Shown one piece after another: positions 1-9,517 of a stretch of 64,000 nucleotides of DNA. Position numbers and translations under genes: made by a program. Under the pieces are notes generated by a model. That model was given only the letters and a program-made list of their open reading frames with translations. It ran no database searches and was not told where the DNA came from. How positions within the stretch are numbered: position 1 is the stretch's first letter; each line of letters starts with the position of its first letter. This DNA comes from Oscillospiraceae bacterium MB08-C2-2 (lineage in GTDB: Bacteria > Bacillota > Clostridia > Oscillospirales > Ruminococcaceae), in NCBI GenBank assembly GCA_035621215.1, contig CP141729.1, positions 1,634,944 to 1,698,943 of the forward strand, given 5' to 3'.

Positions 1-1826
1 GCCACCAATATCTTGGCTTTTCAAGCCTTTATGACCTGACCGGGCAAACCATTCAGACCATCTTTGGGCGGAGATTCTCTCCCCAATGGGTGCAAAAAAC
101 CTTGCAGCTCTGCTGTGAATGCTATGAGAAAAAGGTTTCTAAGATTTACAAGGAGCGGCTTTCTCAAGAGGATGAACAGGTGCTGCATTTGGATGTGACC
201 GTTTCCCCCGCCATCGATGTGGAGGGACGCTGTATGGGCATTGTGCTGGTGATGCATGATATGACCCAGCTGACCCTGCTTAAGGAGGAGGCGGAGAAAT
301 CCGCTCTGACCAAGGGCCGTTTTTTGGCTACCATGAGCCACGAGCTGCGCACCCCACTGAATGCGATTAAGGGTATGTCCGATCTTTTAAAGGCCTCTTC
401 ACTGAGTGCTGTCCAAAGAGAATACATTCAAAATATATCGGCTTCCTCCTTTTCCCTGATTCGCATTGTCAACGATCTGCTGGATTTCTCAAAAATAGAG
501 GCCCAGCGAATGGAGCTCTCTGAGCAAAGCTACGATTTTTCTTCCCTGATTTCGGGTATCTCCAACCTGATGGGCATCAATGCGGAAAACAAAAGGCTTT
601 TCTATACAGTTGATATTGCTCCCGACATTCCTCTCACCTTGATTGGGGATGATTTACGCCTGCGGCAGGTGCTGCTGAATCTCCTCAGCAACGCCATAAA
701 GTATACAGAGCAGGGCTGGGTTAGACTGTCCGTTTCGGTTCAAAAGAAAGAGGCCGACTGCATTACCCTTTATTTTGTGGTGGAAGATACCGGCATAGGT
801 ATACGGGAAGAAGAAAAGGATAAGATGTTTGAGGTGTTCAGCCAGCTGGATACCATACGCAACCGGCTGCAGGAAGGCACCGGGCTGGGGCTTGCCATTT
901 CCAAGCATATCGTGGAGCTTCTGGGCGGCAGTCTGGAGGTGTGCAGCGCGTATGAAAAAGGGAGCTGCTTTTCTTTTGCTATCCCCCAGAAATTTCATTC
1001 TCCCGCTCCGGTTGCCCCTCTTGGCACACCGGAAGATTACCATGTGCTTCTTTTGGCAGATACTACCTTTAAACAAGAGGCCTATCTCACCATATTGAAT
1101 CGGCTGAAGGTGCAGGCGGAAAGCTGTTCCTCTCCCCAGTTTCTGCAAAGCTTGTCGGATCGGAACTATACCCATGTGTTGTATCTTCTGGAGCCTTGGG
1201 AAGAAGTTTTGACCGGGCACGGCGATTGGTTCCCCGGCGCACGCCGGATTCCCATTATCAATATGCTGCGGGATTCTGATTATCAGACTGATGCTTCAAA
1301 TGATCTTCTCTTTGAGCCTTTGCTGGTTACACAGGTGGCCCACTGTCTGGCCAAAACCCAGCAAACTGCTGAGCAGCCCTCTCCCCCCCATTCTTTGGCG
1401 GATTTTTCCGTTCGGGCGGGTCATGTTCTGGCCGTGGACGACAACGAAATAAATTTAATAGTCTGTCAGGAAATTCTCAAGCAGTATGGCTTACAGGTGG
1501 ATATTGCCTACAGCGGGCAGGAAGCCCTCAAAATGGCCGCTTCCAAAAGCTATGACATGATTTTCATTGATCACATGATGCCGGAACTGGATGGCTTGGA
1601 AACAGCCCGGTGGCTGCGTATTACACCGGGGCCTAACCAGAATACCCCTCTTATTGCCCTTTCAGCCAACGCCATAAAGGGAATGCGGGAGGTCTATTTG
1701 GAAAACGGTATGAATGATTTTGTTCCCAAGCCCATTGAAATTGCCGATATCAGCCGGGTTCTGCTGGAATTTCTCCCCCATGATAAAATTCTTCCCCACA
1801 GCCAATTGGCCCAACAGCCTTCATAA
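1..1826 (+). CDS. Hybrid sensor histidine kinase/response regulator, 5' end outside window
   Basis: The frame is open to the left edge (607 residues visible), so the sensory N-terminus is missing. In order it shows a PAS-like end (about nt 3-290), a HisKA domain with H-box FLATMSHELRTPLNAI (phospho-acceptor His codon near 339), an HATPase_c domain with N-box LLNLLSNAIKYT, DTGIGI and GTGLGLAIS, a degenerate receiver-like stretch (about 1030-1340), and a true C-terminal receiver with VDDNEIN, FIDHMMPELDG (Asp codon near 1569) and the conserved KP pair. This is the standard architecture of a self-phosphorylating kinase that passes phosphate to its own receiver. The first receiver-like segment lacks the acidic and Asp signature, so it is probably a spacer. 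No output domain is visible and the signal is unknown. A GTG at 90 is not the true start because coding similarity continues upstream of it. Confidence 0.9.
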   Translation, partial: HQYLGFSSLYDLTGQTIQTIFGRRFSPQWVQKTLQLCCECYEKKVSKIYKERLSQEDEQVLHLDVTVSPAIDVEGRCMGIVLVMHDMTQLTLLKEEAEKSALTKGRFLATMSHELRTPLNAIKGMSDLLKASSLSAVQREYIQNISASSFSLIRIVNDLLDFSKIEAQRMELSEQSYDFSSLISGISNLMGINAENKRLFYTVDIAPDIPLTLIGDDLRLRQVLLNLLSNAIKYTEQGWVRLSVSVQKKEADCITLYFVVEDTGIGIREEEKDKMFEVFSQLDTIRNRLQEGTGLGLAISKHIVELLGGSLEVCSAYEKGSCFSFAIPQKFHSPAPVAPLGTPEDYHVLLLADTTFKQEAYLTILNRLKVQAESCSSPQFLQSLSDRNYTHVLYLLEPWEEVLTGHGDWFPGARRIPIINMLRDSDYQTDASNDLLFEPLLVTQVAHCLAKTQQTAEQPSPPHSLADFSVRAGHVLAVDDNEINLIVCQEILKQYGLQVDIAYSGQEALKMAASKSYDMIFIDHMMPELDGLETARWLRITPGPNQNTPLIALSANAIKGMREVYLENGMNDFVPKPIEIADISRVLLEFLPHDKILPHSQLAQQPS

Positions 1827-1842
1827 GCATATGCTTTACAGG

Positions 1843-1873
1843 AGCCACAAAGCCGTTGTGCTGAGTGGCTTTT
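1843..1873 (+). terminator. Likely terminator of the histidine kinase gene
   Basis: GCCAC and GTGGC arms enclose a further CACAA/TTGTG pairing and are followed by a short T-rich tract (TTTTCTT). It lies 17 bases after the stop codon. It is a modest hairpin, so termination is likely but not certain. Confidence 0.5.
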
Positions 1874-1979
1874 CTTGACCCGGCAAACAAAGATATGCCC
1901 CAATTCCCCGGAAAACAGGGCAAAACTGGGTATTTATAGCGAAATATCTCAGACAGCACTGTGGCAGGCTCAGTTTCTC

Positions 1980-2007
1980 TTGTAATCTTTGATTATTGTG
2001 CTATAAT
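1980..2007 (+). promoter_or_regulatory. Sigma-A promoter of corA leader
   Basis: TTGTAA (1980-1985), a 16-base spacer and a perfect TATAAT (2002-2007). It places the transcript start near 2014, about 257 bases upstream of the corA-like start codon. Confidence 0.65.
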
Positions 2008-2013
2008 TAGATA

Positions 2014-2270
2014 GCGAGGGTTGTTCGAGTCGTACCCTGCGACTCTTAGTCCCTTGTTTTTTAAAGCTTTAACCTGCATCTGTAGCTGTAGCCTTTTTTA
2101 TGGATGCAAATAGTTTTTTAGCCAACCGATTCCCTTAATTCAGATTTTGCGGAGGTGAAACCATGGGCGACCCGGCGGACAGTCCGAGCCGAAAGCGGAC
2201 AAACCGGCACAACTACAATCGGAACGGCCTGTGGATTTCTGCACGGCTGTATTAAAAGGAGAGGCGGCTC
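2014..2270 (+). promoter_or_regulatory. Long structured 5' leader of the CorA-like gene
   Basis: About 257 transcribed but apparently untranslated bases precede the metal transporter. Near its 5' end, GAGTCG (2027-2032) pairs with CGACTC (2040-2045). AGGGT (2017-2021) can instead pair with ACCCT (2034-2038), which lies inside the first hairpin, so the two pairings look mutually exclusive. The 3' half (2150-2250) is GC- and purine-rich with several short complementary blocks. No conserved M-box core (GUUAGGUGAGGC-like) was found. A metal-sensing leader is an inference from its position and length only. Confidence 0.4.
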
Positions 2271-3200
2271 TTGATTCAATATTACAAAACCATAGAAAAC
2301 CGTATTCGCCCGTTGGAGGCCTTTGAGCGGGGCTGTTGGGTATCAGCCATTAACCCCACGGCGGAAGAAATCAACTACCTGGTAGGCGATTTGGGCGTTG
2401 ACCCGGATTTTATAAAATCTTCGCTGGATGAAGAAGAAACCTCCCGTGTTGAGGTGGAAGATAACCAAACCCTGATTATCGTGGATGTACCGGTTGCGGA
2501 AAAGCAGGAGGAAGAAAACACAGTCCTGTATTACACCATGCCAATTGGCTTTATCATCCTCTCCGGCTGCATTTTGACCGTAAGCCTTTCAGAAAACCCC
2601 ATTCTCATTGAATTCAGCTCCGGCCTTGTTAAAAATGTGGAAACCAGCTATAAAACTCACTTTCTGCTCACTGTGCTGCTGCGCATATCCTACCGCTTCA
2701 TTCAGTATCTGAAACAGATCGATAAAGTCTCCTATCTCACAGAGCGGCAGCTTCACAAATCCATGCGAAACAAGGAACTGATCCAGCTGCTGAGCCTTGA
2801 GAAATCTCTGGTCTATTTTTCCACCGCCCTGAAATCCAGCGAGGTCACACTGGAAAAAATCTTCCGTGGGCGCATCATCAAGCTCTATGAGGAAGATCAG
2901 GAGCTGCTGGAGGATGTGCTTATTGAAGTCAAGCAGGCCATCGAAACCTGTAACATTTATTCCGGCATTCTGGCTGGTACCATGGATGCTTTTGCCTCCA
3001 TTATCTCCAACAACCTGAATATTGTCATGAAGGCGCTTACCTCCATCACCATCGTAATGGCCATTCCCAATATGGTTTTCAGCTTTTACGGCATGAATGT
3101 AACCAATCTGCCTTTCCCCAATATCATCACCCCTCTTGCGCTGACTGTCTGCCTGTGCGGGCTGTGTGCATGGTTTTTGTATAAGAAGGATTTCTTTTAA
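2271..3200 (+). CDS. CorA family divalent cation transporter
   Basis: This 309-residue protein should form a pentameric inner-membrane channel for Mg2+ or a related divalent ion. A long, acidic, helical cytoplasmic N-terminal domain is followed by two C-terminal membrane helices (about 245-265 and 280-305). The CorA signature YGMN sits in the loop after the first helix, where it forms the selectivity filter, and the C-terminus is short and basic (YKKDFF). The start is TTG at 2271: AAAGGAG lies 9 bases upstream and there is no better ATG nearby. The gene stands alone between its own promoter and a strong terminator. CorA relatives also move Co2+, Ni2+ or Zn2+, so the substrate is not fixed by sequence. 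Confidence 0.88.
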   Translation: MIQYYKTIENRIRPLEAFERGCWVSAINPTAEEINYLVGDLGVDPDFIKSSLDEEETSRVEVEDNQTLIIVDVPVAEKQEEENTVLYYTMPIGFIILSGCILTVSLSENPILIEFSSGLVKNVETSYKTHFLLTVLLRISYRFIQYLKQIDKVSYLTERQLHKSMRNKELIQLLSLEKSLVYFSTALKSSEVTLEKIFRGRIIKLYEEDQELLEDVLIEVKQAIETCNIYSGILAGTMDAFASIISNNLNIVMKALTSITIVMAIPNMVFSFYGMNVTNLPFPNIITPLALTVCLCGLCAWFLYKKDFF

Positions 3201-3221
3201 AAGCATTGCTGCAATCAATAT

Positions 3222-3260
3222 AAAAAAAGCGTACAGGTCAAAGCCTGTACGCTTTTTTTT
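3222..3260. terminator. Bidirectional intrinsic terminator
   Basis: A perfect hairpin, AGCGTACAGG/CCTGTACGCT, is flanked by A-runs and T-runs. It can serve both corA (+) and the convergent G5/3D gene (-). Confidence 0.9.
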
Positions 3261-3271
3261 GTTTTATAGCA

Positions 3272-4165
3272 TTATTCCAGAATAAAAACATCCACATTCT
3301 GCGCGCCGTGGCTCACACATTCCCCATAGGTTCCATAGAAAAGGTCTATTCCTACAGTACCATTGAGCAGCGATGTGCCTGTATCCGCTGCAACAGCATA
3401 GCCATAAATGAAGCTTCCATCGGAGGCCTGAATAAACAGCTTGCTGCCATAAGGGATCACATTGGGGTTAACAGCAACATGCCCCACCATCGCATCCCGG
3501 CCGCTGGCTGTCTTGGAACCGGCAGGTGCATAATAGGCTGTGGATTTGGTGCCCCGTATCACCGATTTATAGGAAACCGGCTCCACATTATCGTCAAAAT
3601 CCACCTCGAAATTCAAAGGAGAAACAGGGTGGGAACCCATGCCCAGTGTAACCTCTTCGGTAACGGGCTTGCTTTGCACAACCTCTTCCACAAGCTTTTC
3701 TTCCACGACCTCGCCATCGATCAGCTTCATTTCGTATGTACGAACCCGCTTGCCGTCAGAACCTTCTTTGGTAACCTTGCGCTGGCCCCGAGGCAAATCG
3801 CCGGAGGGCACAGTTTTCACCTCATGGGCAATGGTTTCTTCATCCACCCATACCTCATGCGTAACCCGCCGCACGGTAACAACATCGTCTTCTTTAAGGC
3901 GGGTATCCAGAGCCGGTTCAAAAAGATCCTCTGTCTCTACAAAAACCTTGGCCTTATACAGCGCATCCGAAACAGTATCGCCCGTGCTCATCAAAATAGT
4001 GGAGGTTTCGCCATCGGCCACCACATGCACTGAAAAAGTGTCCGAATCTGCGAAAGCGGTTAGAGTCATGCCGCAGATCAGTGCACCAAGCAGAGCCAGC
4101 AACGCAAAAGGACGGCCGAGATGGTTACGGCGCAGAGCCTGCTGCCCTTCAATCAGACTATTCAT
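3272..4165 (-). CDS. Exported G5/3D-domain cell-wall protein (YabE/Rpf-like)
   Basis: A 297-residue protein with a basic N-terminus, a hydrophobic export segment (residues about 20-42, ending TAFA), one ubiquitin-like DUF348 repeat (about 45-100), a G5 domain (about 105-185) and a C-terminal 3D domain. The 3D domain is named for its catalytic aspartates. Here ASGRDAMVGHVAVNP, AVAADTG and GIDLFYG are visible, the fold of MltA-like lytic transglycosylases. Relatives in Firmicutes remodel peptidoglycan during outgrowth or stationary phase. The frame can extend to a TTG at 4186, but that reads through the ribosome site. AAGGAG 8 bases before the ATG at 4165 decides the start. A consensus promoter lies at 4257-4285. 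Confidence 0.85.
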   Translation of the reverse strand: MNSLIEGQQALRRNHLGRPFALLALLGALICGMTLTAFADSDTFSVHVVADGETSTILMSTGDTVSDALYKAKVFVETEDLFEPALDTRLKEDDVVTVRRVTHEVWVDEETIAHEVKTVPSGDLPRGQRKVTKEGSDGKRVRTYEMKLIDGEVVEEKLVEEVVQSKPVTEEVTLGMGSHPVSPLNFEVDFDDNVEPVSYKSVIRGTKSTAYYAPAGSKTASGRDAMVGHVAVNPNVIPYGSKLFIQASDGSFIYGYAVAADTGTSLLNGTVGIDLFYGTYGECVSHGAQNVDVFILE

Positions 4166-4256
4166 AGAATATCTCCTTATACTCAATTTCAGCCCTGCCC
4201 TAACGGTGGCAGGAGGAATGTTCAGCCGCTAATATACAGCTAATGAAAACAACGCC

Positions 4257-4285
4257 ATTATAAAATTCGCCCTGCTATTTGTCAA
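4257..4285 (-). promoter_or_regulatory. Consensus sigma-A promoter of the G5/3D gene
   Basis: Read on the minus strand it is TTGACA, a 17-base spacer, then TATAAT, both hexamers perfect. It lies about 90 bases upstream of the start codon. The rest of the 4166-4577 intergenic stretch is AT-rich and shows no further clear signal. Confidence 0.85.
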
Positions 4286-4577
4286 ATTTTCAGGAGAGGC
4301 CCTAAATAGCCTGATTCCCCATTATTCTTCATTTTTCTCGCTTGTTTTTTAGTAAATAATAAGCATTATACCCCTAGTACAAGAATACTTTTGTAGGATT
4401 CCACAAAAATTTACAATCAGTGAGTGGAGCAGCAGTTAAAGGGTGGATTTATCCTTTCCCAATAGGCTTAATCCGCCATAATAATAAGATCTGCCGGCAC
4501 CCGAGTATCCAAGCCTTGCGTATCTGTGATACAATATCTTTATAGATTGTTAGGATGATCAAGGGAGGCTTTCTTAA

Positions 4578-5654
4578 ATGGCAGATATTTATATTGGTTA
4601 TGGCAGCAACATGCAGGAAATAACCCGGCAGTTGATGGAAGAAGCGAATGTTTACAGTCAGATCGAACCTTCTATGAAAATAGGCATTAAGCCCAATCTG
4701 GTGGTTGCCAAAGAAGCCTCGGGCGGTGCCACAACGCATCCCGAAATCGTGGAGGGCATCATTCAATATTTGCAGGGCAAGGGCCATAAGAATATCACCA
4801 TTTTGGAAGGTTCTTGGGTGGGCGACCGCACCAAGCGTGCCTTTGAGGTCTGCGGCTACAACCAGCTGGCGAAGCAGTATGGGGTTAAAATCGTGGATAC
4901 CCAGCAGGATACCAGCCGAAAGGTCAAAGCGGGAAAAATGGAGCTGGCGATCTGCCAATCGGCGCTGGAAATGGACTATCTGATCAATGTTCCGGTGCTC
5001 AAGGCCCACTGCCAAACCGATATGACCTGCTGCCTGAAAAATATGAAGGGCTGTATACCCGACAGTGAAAAGCGGCGCTACCACACCATGGGCCTGCACG
5101 GCCCCATTGCGGCTCTGGCTACAGTGCTCAAGCCTTCACTCCACATTATCGACGGCATCTGCGGCGATCTCACCTTTGAAGAGGGTGGCAACCCTGTGGC
5201 CGCAGGCCGAATACTACTGGGCTTTGACGGTGTTCTTATGGATTCCTACTGTGCCGGCTTATTGGGGTATCACCCCGATGAAATCGGCTATTTGCAAAAG
5301 GCTCATCAGGCCGGTGCCGGTGCTTATGCAGACAGCTCCACACAGGTGCTGGAGCTAAACCCTGAGGAGCGTCCGGTGGGTCTGCCTCAGGCCAGCAACA
5401 TTGCCCGCCGCCTTGCTAAACATATAGAAGAAGACAGTGCCTGTTCCGCCTGCTATGCCGCCCTGATCTTTGCCCTCAACCGGGTGGGCGACAGAGGTCT
5501 TGCTCCCGGCGAAAAAATCAAGATCGGCCAAGGTTTCCGAGGCAAAACAGCCGAGGGGCTGGGTGTGGGCAACTGCACCCGTGGCTGCACCCAGTTTGTA
5601 AAGGGCTGTCCCCCCAGCGCTGTGGATATTGCAGAGGCTCTGCAACGGCGCTAA
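4578..5654 (+). CDS. DUF362 domain-containing protein, cysteine-rich
   Basis: A 358-residue soluble protein of the DUF362 family. It has KIGIKPNLVV near residue 35, the GGATTHPEIVEG block, YLINVPVLKAHC, CCLKNMKGCIPD and IIDGICGD. The family often accompanies iron-sulfur proteins, and its function is not established. The C-terminal part holds a cysteine pair (CSACYA, about 289-294) and a cluster NCTRGCTQFVKGCPPS (about 332-347), which could bind a metal or Fe-S centre but does not match the CxxCxxCxxxCP ferredoxin pattern. AGGGAGG 9 bases upstream supports the ATG. It is monocistronic and convergent with the M20 gene. Confidence 0.8.
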   Translation: MADIYIGYGSNMQEITRQLMEEANVYSQIEPSMKIGIKPNLVVAKEASGGATTHPEIVEGIIQYLQGKGHKNITILEGSWVGDRTKRAFEVCGYNQLAKQYGVKIVDTQQDTSRKVKAGKMELAICQSALEMDYLINVPVLKAHCQTDMTCCLKNMKGCIPDSEKRRYHTMGLHGPIAALATVLKPSLHIIDGICGDLTFEEGGNPVAAGRILLGFDGVLMDSYCAGLLGYHPDEIGYLQKAHQAGAGAYADSSTQVLELNPEERPVGLPQASNIARRLAKHIEEDSACSACYAALIFALNRVGDRGLAPGEKIKIGQGFRGKTAEGLGVGNCTRGCTQFVKGCPPSAVDIAEALQRR

Positions 5655-5763
5655 GCCAATAACATCTCCCCTTCCTTAAACAACAAAGGCTCCCGCCATC
5701 CTGACTACACAGGAAAGCCGGGTGCCCTTTAATGTTAGCAACTATAGCGTTCCCACAACAGAA

Positions 5764-5808
5764 TGCCAAAAAAGCGATTCTCCCCCCGCCTTCGGCGGGG
5801 GGAGAATC
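5764..5808 (-). terminator. Strong terminator for the M20 gene
   Basis: Two 15-base arms (5776-5790 and 5794-5808) with a GC-rich core and a 3-base loop. On the minus strand the hairpin is followed by GCTTTTTT. It may also stop plus-strand transcription from the DUF362 gene. Confidence 0.85.
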
Positions 5809-5913
5809 AATTCCTAAGCTTAATTTGGATTGCGGTAGATAATGCGTTTAAAGGCAGGGGCATGTTTCTATCGTTAAACAAATACAGGAAACAAGCTTAC
5901 AGTATATTCCGGG

Positions 5914-7089
5914 TTATCTTTCTGCTTGATTTTCCAGCACAAACTGCACAAACAAAGCCGCCGAAATGGTCAGCGCCTCTTCGTCAATATCAAACCGCTC
6001 ATGGTGATGGGGCCAGCATTTTCCCTGTTCCTCGTTGCGGCAGCCCACAAAAGCCAGAACACCCGGCTTTTTCTCCTGATAATAAGCAAAATCCTCCGCA
6101 CTGGTAATGGGCGCATAGGAATAAACGCCATCGGCACCCAGCAGCTTTTCCACCGCTCCCCGTGCAATTCGGCTGGACTGCTCATCGTTGATGACAGCAG
6201 GTGTGCCCAAAATCAGCTCAAATTCCAGCTCAGCCCCATGGGTCTGGCAAACACCCCGGGCAATCTCCTCCACCCGCTTGGGCAGATGCTCTCTCAGTTC
6301 ACGGTCAAAGGAACGGAAGGTGCCCAGCAGCTCCACTTCGCCGGGTATTACATTAAAGGTACTTCCGCCCTTGATGCTGCAAACGCTGACCACAGCCGGT
6401 TTCAGAGGGTCAGTCTCCCGGCTGATCAGGTGTTGGAGCTGGCTGACCACCGAGCATGCCACCGGTATGGGGTCAATGGTGTGATGGGGCATGGAGCCAT
6501 GGCCGCCCTTGCCTCGAACCGCCATACGAAAAGAATCCGAAGCCGCCATACGAGGGCCTGCATCCACCGAAACCTTGCCCACCGGGATCAGGCTCCAAAC
6601 ATGAATCGCCATATACCGCTCCACCGCATCCAGCAGCTGTGTTTCGGAAAGAATGCGTGCCGCACCCTGTGCCACTTCCTCGGCTGGCTGAAAGATCAAA
6701 AACACTCTGCCGCCCCAATGGGCCCGGTTCTCAAAAAGGATACGGGCAGTGCCCAGCAGAATAGCGGTGTGGGCATCGTGGCCGCAGGCGTGCATAGTCC
6801 CGGGAATACAGGAAGCATAAGGTGCCTTACTTGCCTCCTGCACAGCCAATGCATCCATATCCGCCCGCAGGCCAAGGGTTGGCCCCGGCTGATCGCCCTC
6901 AATTAAAGCGATCACACCGGTTCCTGCAACCCGCCTGGGTTCAAGGCCCATTTTTTCCAGTTCTTCTTCCACCACCCGGGCTGTTTCAAGCTCCTGCCAC
7001 GCCACCTCCGGGTTCCGGTGAAAATGCCGCCGCATTTCCACTATATAATCCTTATATTCCTCTGCCAACCGATAAGCATCCATATTCAA
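5914..7089 (-). CDS. M20 family amidohydrolase (hippurate/IAA-amino-acid hydrolase type)
   Basis: A 391-residue cytosolic metallopeptidase-fold enzyme that hydrolyses N-acyl amino acids or related amides. It shows the M20D metal motifs: LRADMDAL, MHACGHDAHTAI, QPAEEVAQGA (catalytic Glu pair), HVWSLIPVG, the dimerisation-domain GKGGHGSMPHHTIDP, and the C-terminal SAEDFAYY with HHHERFDIDEEAL. Length and order are typical of the family (AbgA, HipO, IAA-amidohydrolases). The real substrate cannot be read from sequence. The start is likely TTG at 7089, with AAAGGGA about 9 bases upstream. ATG at 7083, two codons in, is the alternative. Confidence 0.87.
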   Translation of the reverse strand: MNMDAYRLAEEYKDYIVEMRRHFHRNPEVAWQELETARVVEEELEKMGLEPRRVAGTGVIALIEGDQPGPTLGLRADMDALAVQEASKAPYASCIPGTMHACGHDAHTAILLGTARILFENRAHWGGRVFLIFQPAEEVAQGAARILSETQLLDAVERYMAIHVWSLIPVGKVSVDAGPRMAASDSFRMAVRGKGGHGSMPHHTIDPIPVACSVVSQLQHLISRETDPLKPAVVSVCSIKGGSTFNVIPGEVELLGTFRSFDRELREHLPKRVEEIARGVCQTHGAELEFELILGTPAVINDEQSSRIARGAVEKLLGADGVYSYAPITSAEDFAYYQEKKPGVLAFVGCRNEEQGKCWPHHHERFDIDEEALTISAALFVQFVLENQAER

Positions 7090-7221
7090 GTGTTCATCCC
7101 TTTCGCCTCTATAGCGTGATTACTGAATCAGTATACCTTATATCCCTCAGGCAGGCAACCTCACCAATCATTTTTCTAAAAAATCTGGTCACAAAACTGT
7201 GGGATTTGTTTCAAGATTGTC

Positions 7222-7248
7222 TTGACTTTATCTTCACTAAGCTATAAA
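7222..7248 (+). promoter_or_regulatory. Probable promoter of rny
   Basis: TTGACT (7222-7227) and TATAAA (7243-7248) with a 15-base spacer, about 80 bases upstream of the rny start. The spacer is short, so this is moderate evidence. Confidence 0.5.
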
Positions 7249-7335
7249 ATGTAGGTGGGTATATATTGCATTTTTATTCAATTCGCCCAGATAGAACCTT
7301 TTAAATTTAATAGCAAAGGAGGTCTAAAAAGCCTT

Positions 7336-8898
7336 ATGAATTCACAAGCTGTCATCGCATCCCTTGTTACAGGTATTTTCGCATTTGCAATTGGAGCTGC
7401 TATCGCCTTCTTTTTAGGTGTTCAGTATAGAAAACGTGTTGCTGAATCAGAACTTGGTTCGGCCGAAGAAGAAGCAAAACGAATTGTCAGTGAAGCGATC
7501 AAATCATCTGAAAGCAAGAAAAAGGAAGCTATTGTGGAGGCTAAGGATGAAATCCACAGAATGCGCAGCGAAGCCGATAAAGACCTAAAGGATCGCCGCC
7601 AAGAGGTCCAGCGTATGGAACGCCGGGCACAGCAAAAGGAAGAAACCCTTGATAAGAAAACCGATAAGCTGGAAAGAAAAGAAGAAGACCTGCAAAGAAA
7701 GCTCACCGATGCCGAAAAAACACTGGAAGAAGCTGAGCTGATCAAGCACCACCAATTTGAGATGCTTGAGAAAATCTCCGGGTTCACCGGCGAGCAGGCC
7801 AAAGAATATCTGCTGGCTAATTTGGATAACGAACTGGTTCACGAAAAGGCTCTGCGGATTACCGGCATTGAAGCCGGCCTGCGGGAAGACGCTGACCAAA
7901 AAGCTCGTGAAATTATTGCACAGGCCATTCAGCGCTGTGCCTCGGATCATGTGGCCGAAATCACCGTTTCGGTTGTGCCCCTGCCCAACGATGAAATGAA
8001 GGGCCGCATCATTGGCCGTGAGGGCCGCAACATCCGTACATTGGAAACTCTCACCGGGGTGGATCTAATTATTGACGATACCCCCGAAGCGATTACTCTT
8101 TCAAGCCACGACGCTGTAAAGCGTGAGGTGGCCCGTATCGCTCTTGAAAGACTGATTCAGGATGGCCGTATTCACCCCTCCCGCATTGAGGAAATGGTGG
8201 AGAAGGCACAGAAGGAAGTGGATGCCAAAATCAAGCAGGACGGTGAACGTGCTGTTATGGAAACCGGCATTCATGGCATGAATTTTGAGCTGGTTCGCCT
8301 TTTGGGGCGGATGCGTTACCGCACCAGCTATGGCCAGAATGTTTTGGCTCATTCCATCGAGGTTGCCCAGCTGGCCGGTGTTATGGCTGCTGAACTGGGA
8401 GCGGATGTGGCACAGGCTAAGCGTGCCGGTCTTCTCCACGATATAGGCAAATCCATGACCCACAAGATCGAAGGCTCTCATGTGCAGATCGGTGTGGACA
8501 TTGCCCGGAAATACAAGGAAAACAACCAGATCATTCACGCTATCGAGGCACATCACAACGATGTTGAGCCCCAGACCGTGGTTGCTTGTCTGGTTCAGGC
8601 GGCAGACGCCATTTCCGCTGCCCGCCCCGGCGCCCGGCGTGAAAACATTGAAAACTACATCAAACGCCTTGAAAAGCTGGAAGAAATCACCAACTCCTTT
8701 GAGGGTGTGGAAAAATCCTTTGCCATTCAGGCGGGCCGTGAGATTCGTGTTATTATCCGCCCTGAAATCATCAGCGAAGATCAGATGGTGATTACAGCCC
8801 GGGAAATTTGCAGAAAAATTGAAGCTGAGCTGGAATATCCCGGCCAGATCAAGGTTCACTGCATCCGTGAAAACCGTGCTATCGAATACGCTAAATAG
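7336..8898 (+). CDS. rny: Ribonuclease Y
   Basis: A 520-residue endoribonuclease, the same length as the Bacillus enzyme. It is anchored in the membrane by one N-terminal helix (residues about 5-27), followed by a long charged coiled coil (about 30-165), a KH RNA-binding domain ([12 protein letters not shown], about 210-270) and an HD phosphohydrolase domain ([28 protein letters not shown]). RNase Y starts decay of many mRNAs and tunes operon segments in Firmicutes. The frame can be read from 7255, but ATG 7336 gives the canonical N-terminus. AAAGGAGG lies 13 bases before it, which is rather far. The gene has its own promoter and terminator. Confidence 0.97.
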   Translation: MNSQAVIASLVTGIFAFAIGAAIAFFLGVQYRKRVAESELGSAEEEAKRIVSEAIKSSESKKKEAIVEAKDEIHRMRSEADKDLKDRRQEVQRMERRAQQKEETLDKKTDKLERKEEDLQRKLTDAEKTLEEAELIKHHQFEMLEKISGFTGEQAKEYLLANLDNELVHEKALRITGIEAGLREDADQKAREIIAQAIQRCASDHVAEITVSVVPLPNDEMKGRIIGREGRNIRTLETLTGVDLIIDDTPEAITLSSHDAVKREVARIALERLIQDGRIHPSRIEEMVEKAQKEVDAKIKQDGERAVMETGIHGMNFELVRLLGRMRYRTSYGQNVLAHSIEVAQLAGVMAAELGADVAQAKRAGLLHDIGKSMTHKIEGSHVQIGVDIARKYKENNQIIHAIEAHHNDVEPQTVVACLVQAADAISAARPGARRENIENYIKRLEKLEEITNSFEGVEKSFAIQAGREIRVIIRPEIISEDQMVITAREICRKIEAELEYPGQIKVHCIRENRAIEYAK

Positions 8899-8954
8899 TT
8901 CTGCCCCACGGGTAAACACTTTCCCTGCCTTTTATGATGAACTGCAAAATAATA

Positions 8955-8993
8955 CGCCCTGCCTTGTAACAAAGGCGGGGCGCTTGTTATTTT
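8955..8993 (+). terminator. Intrinsic terminator of rny
   Basis: An 11-bp stem CGCCCTGCCTT/AAGGCGGGGCG (one wobble pair), followed by a T-rich tail. Confidence 0.85.
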
Positions 8994-9027
8994 CGGGGAG
9001 AAACAGCACAGCGCGGTTTTTTCAGGC

Positions 9028-9429
9028 TTAACCGGCTGATTTTCTTTTAAGCTGGGTGGAAACCGGGGTCAGACACCCTTCTGCATCCACAATAAAAAAA
9101 CTCTTTTCCGGGAACTGCTCCCACAGCTTATAGAGAACCGATTCCGATCCGCCGGGCATGCCGGTGATGATATTTACACTATCAAACTGCCCCACGGTTT
9201 TGGTCATATGTTCCAGACGGTTGGGAGAAAACAAAAAGGTTGCGCTGGCCCTACTCTTTTTTGCACGATCATATAAATATTCAATGGCCTGAGGGTTCAG
9301 GTCATACTCTGAATCCAGAAAAGAGAGAATCACAAGTTGTGTTTCGGTTTGATCCGCAACCTCACGGGCTGCCTGAATAATACGGTCACAGCTGAATTGG
9401 TTGGTTATAAAAACAACCGTTTTCTCCAC
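9028..9429 (-). CDS. Small alpha/beta protein, possibly universal-stress-like
   Basis: A 133-residue protein, not firmly recognised. It begins with an alternating beta/alpha pattern (EKTVVFITNQFSCDRIIQAAREVA, then LVILSFLDS) and later has VNIITGMPGGSESVL and FFIVDAEG, reminiscent of a Rossmann-like or USP-type fold. The conserved USP ATP loop (G-2x-G-9x-G-S/T) is not complete. The start is GTG at 9429 with AAAGGA about 10 bases upstream; no in-frame ATG lies near. It has its own minus-strand unit, preceded by a structured intergenic region. Function unknown. Confidence 0.6.
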   Translation of the reverse strand: MEKTVVFITNQFSCDRIIQAAREVADQTETQLVILSFLDSEYDLNPQAIEYLYDRAKKSRASATFLFSPNRLEHMTKTVGQFDSVNIITGMPGGSESVLYKLWEQFPEKSFFIVDAEGCLTPVSTQLKRKSAG

Positions 9430-9517
9430 CGACTATCATCCTTTCACCTTATACTAAACAATCATTAATAGCCAAGAAGGTTCATGGCTGCGTAAAACAC
9501 AAAGTTGGAGCCAAGCC

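Noticed and set aside
2014-2270. M-box magnesium riboswitch
   Set aside because: The context fits, but the conserved core was not found, so only an unassigned leader is reported.
5763-6107. Plus-strand ORF after the DUF362 gene
   Set aside because: It runs through the terminator and is antisense to the M20 gene.
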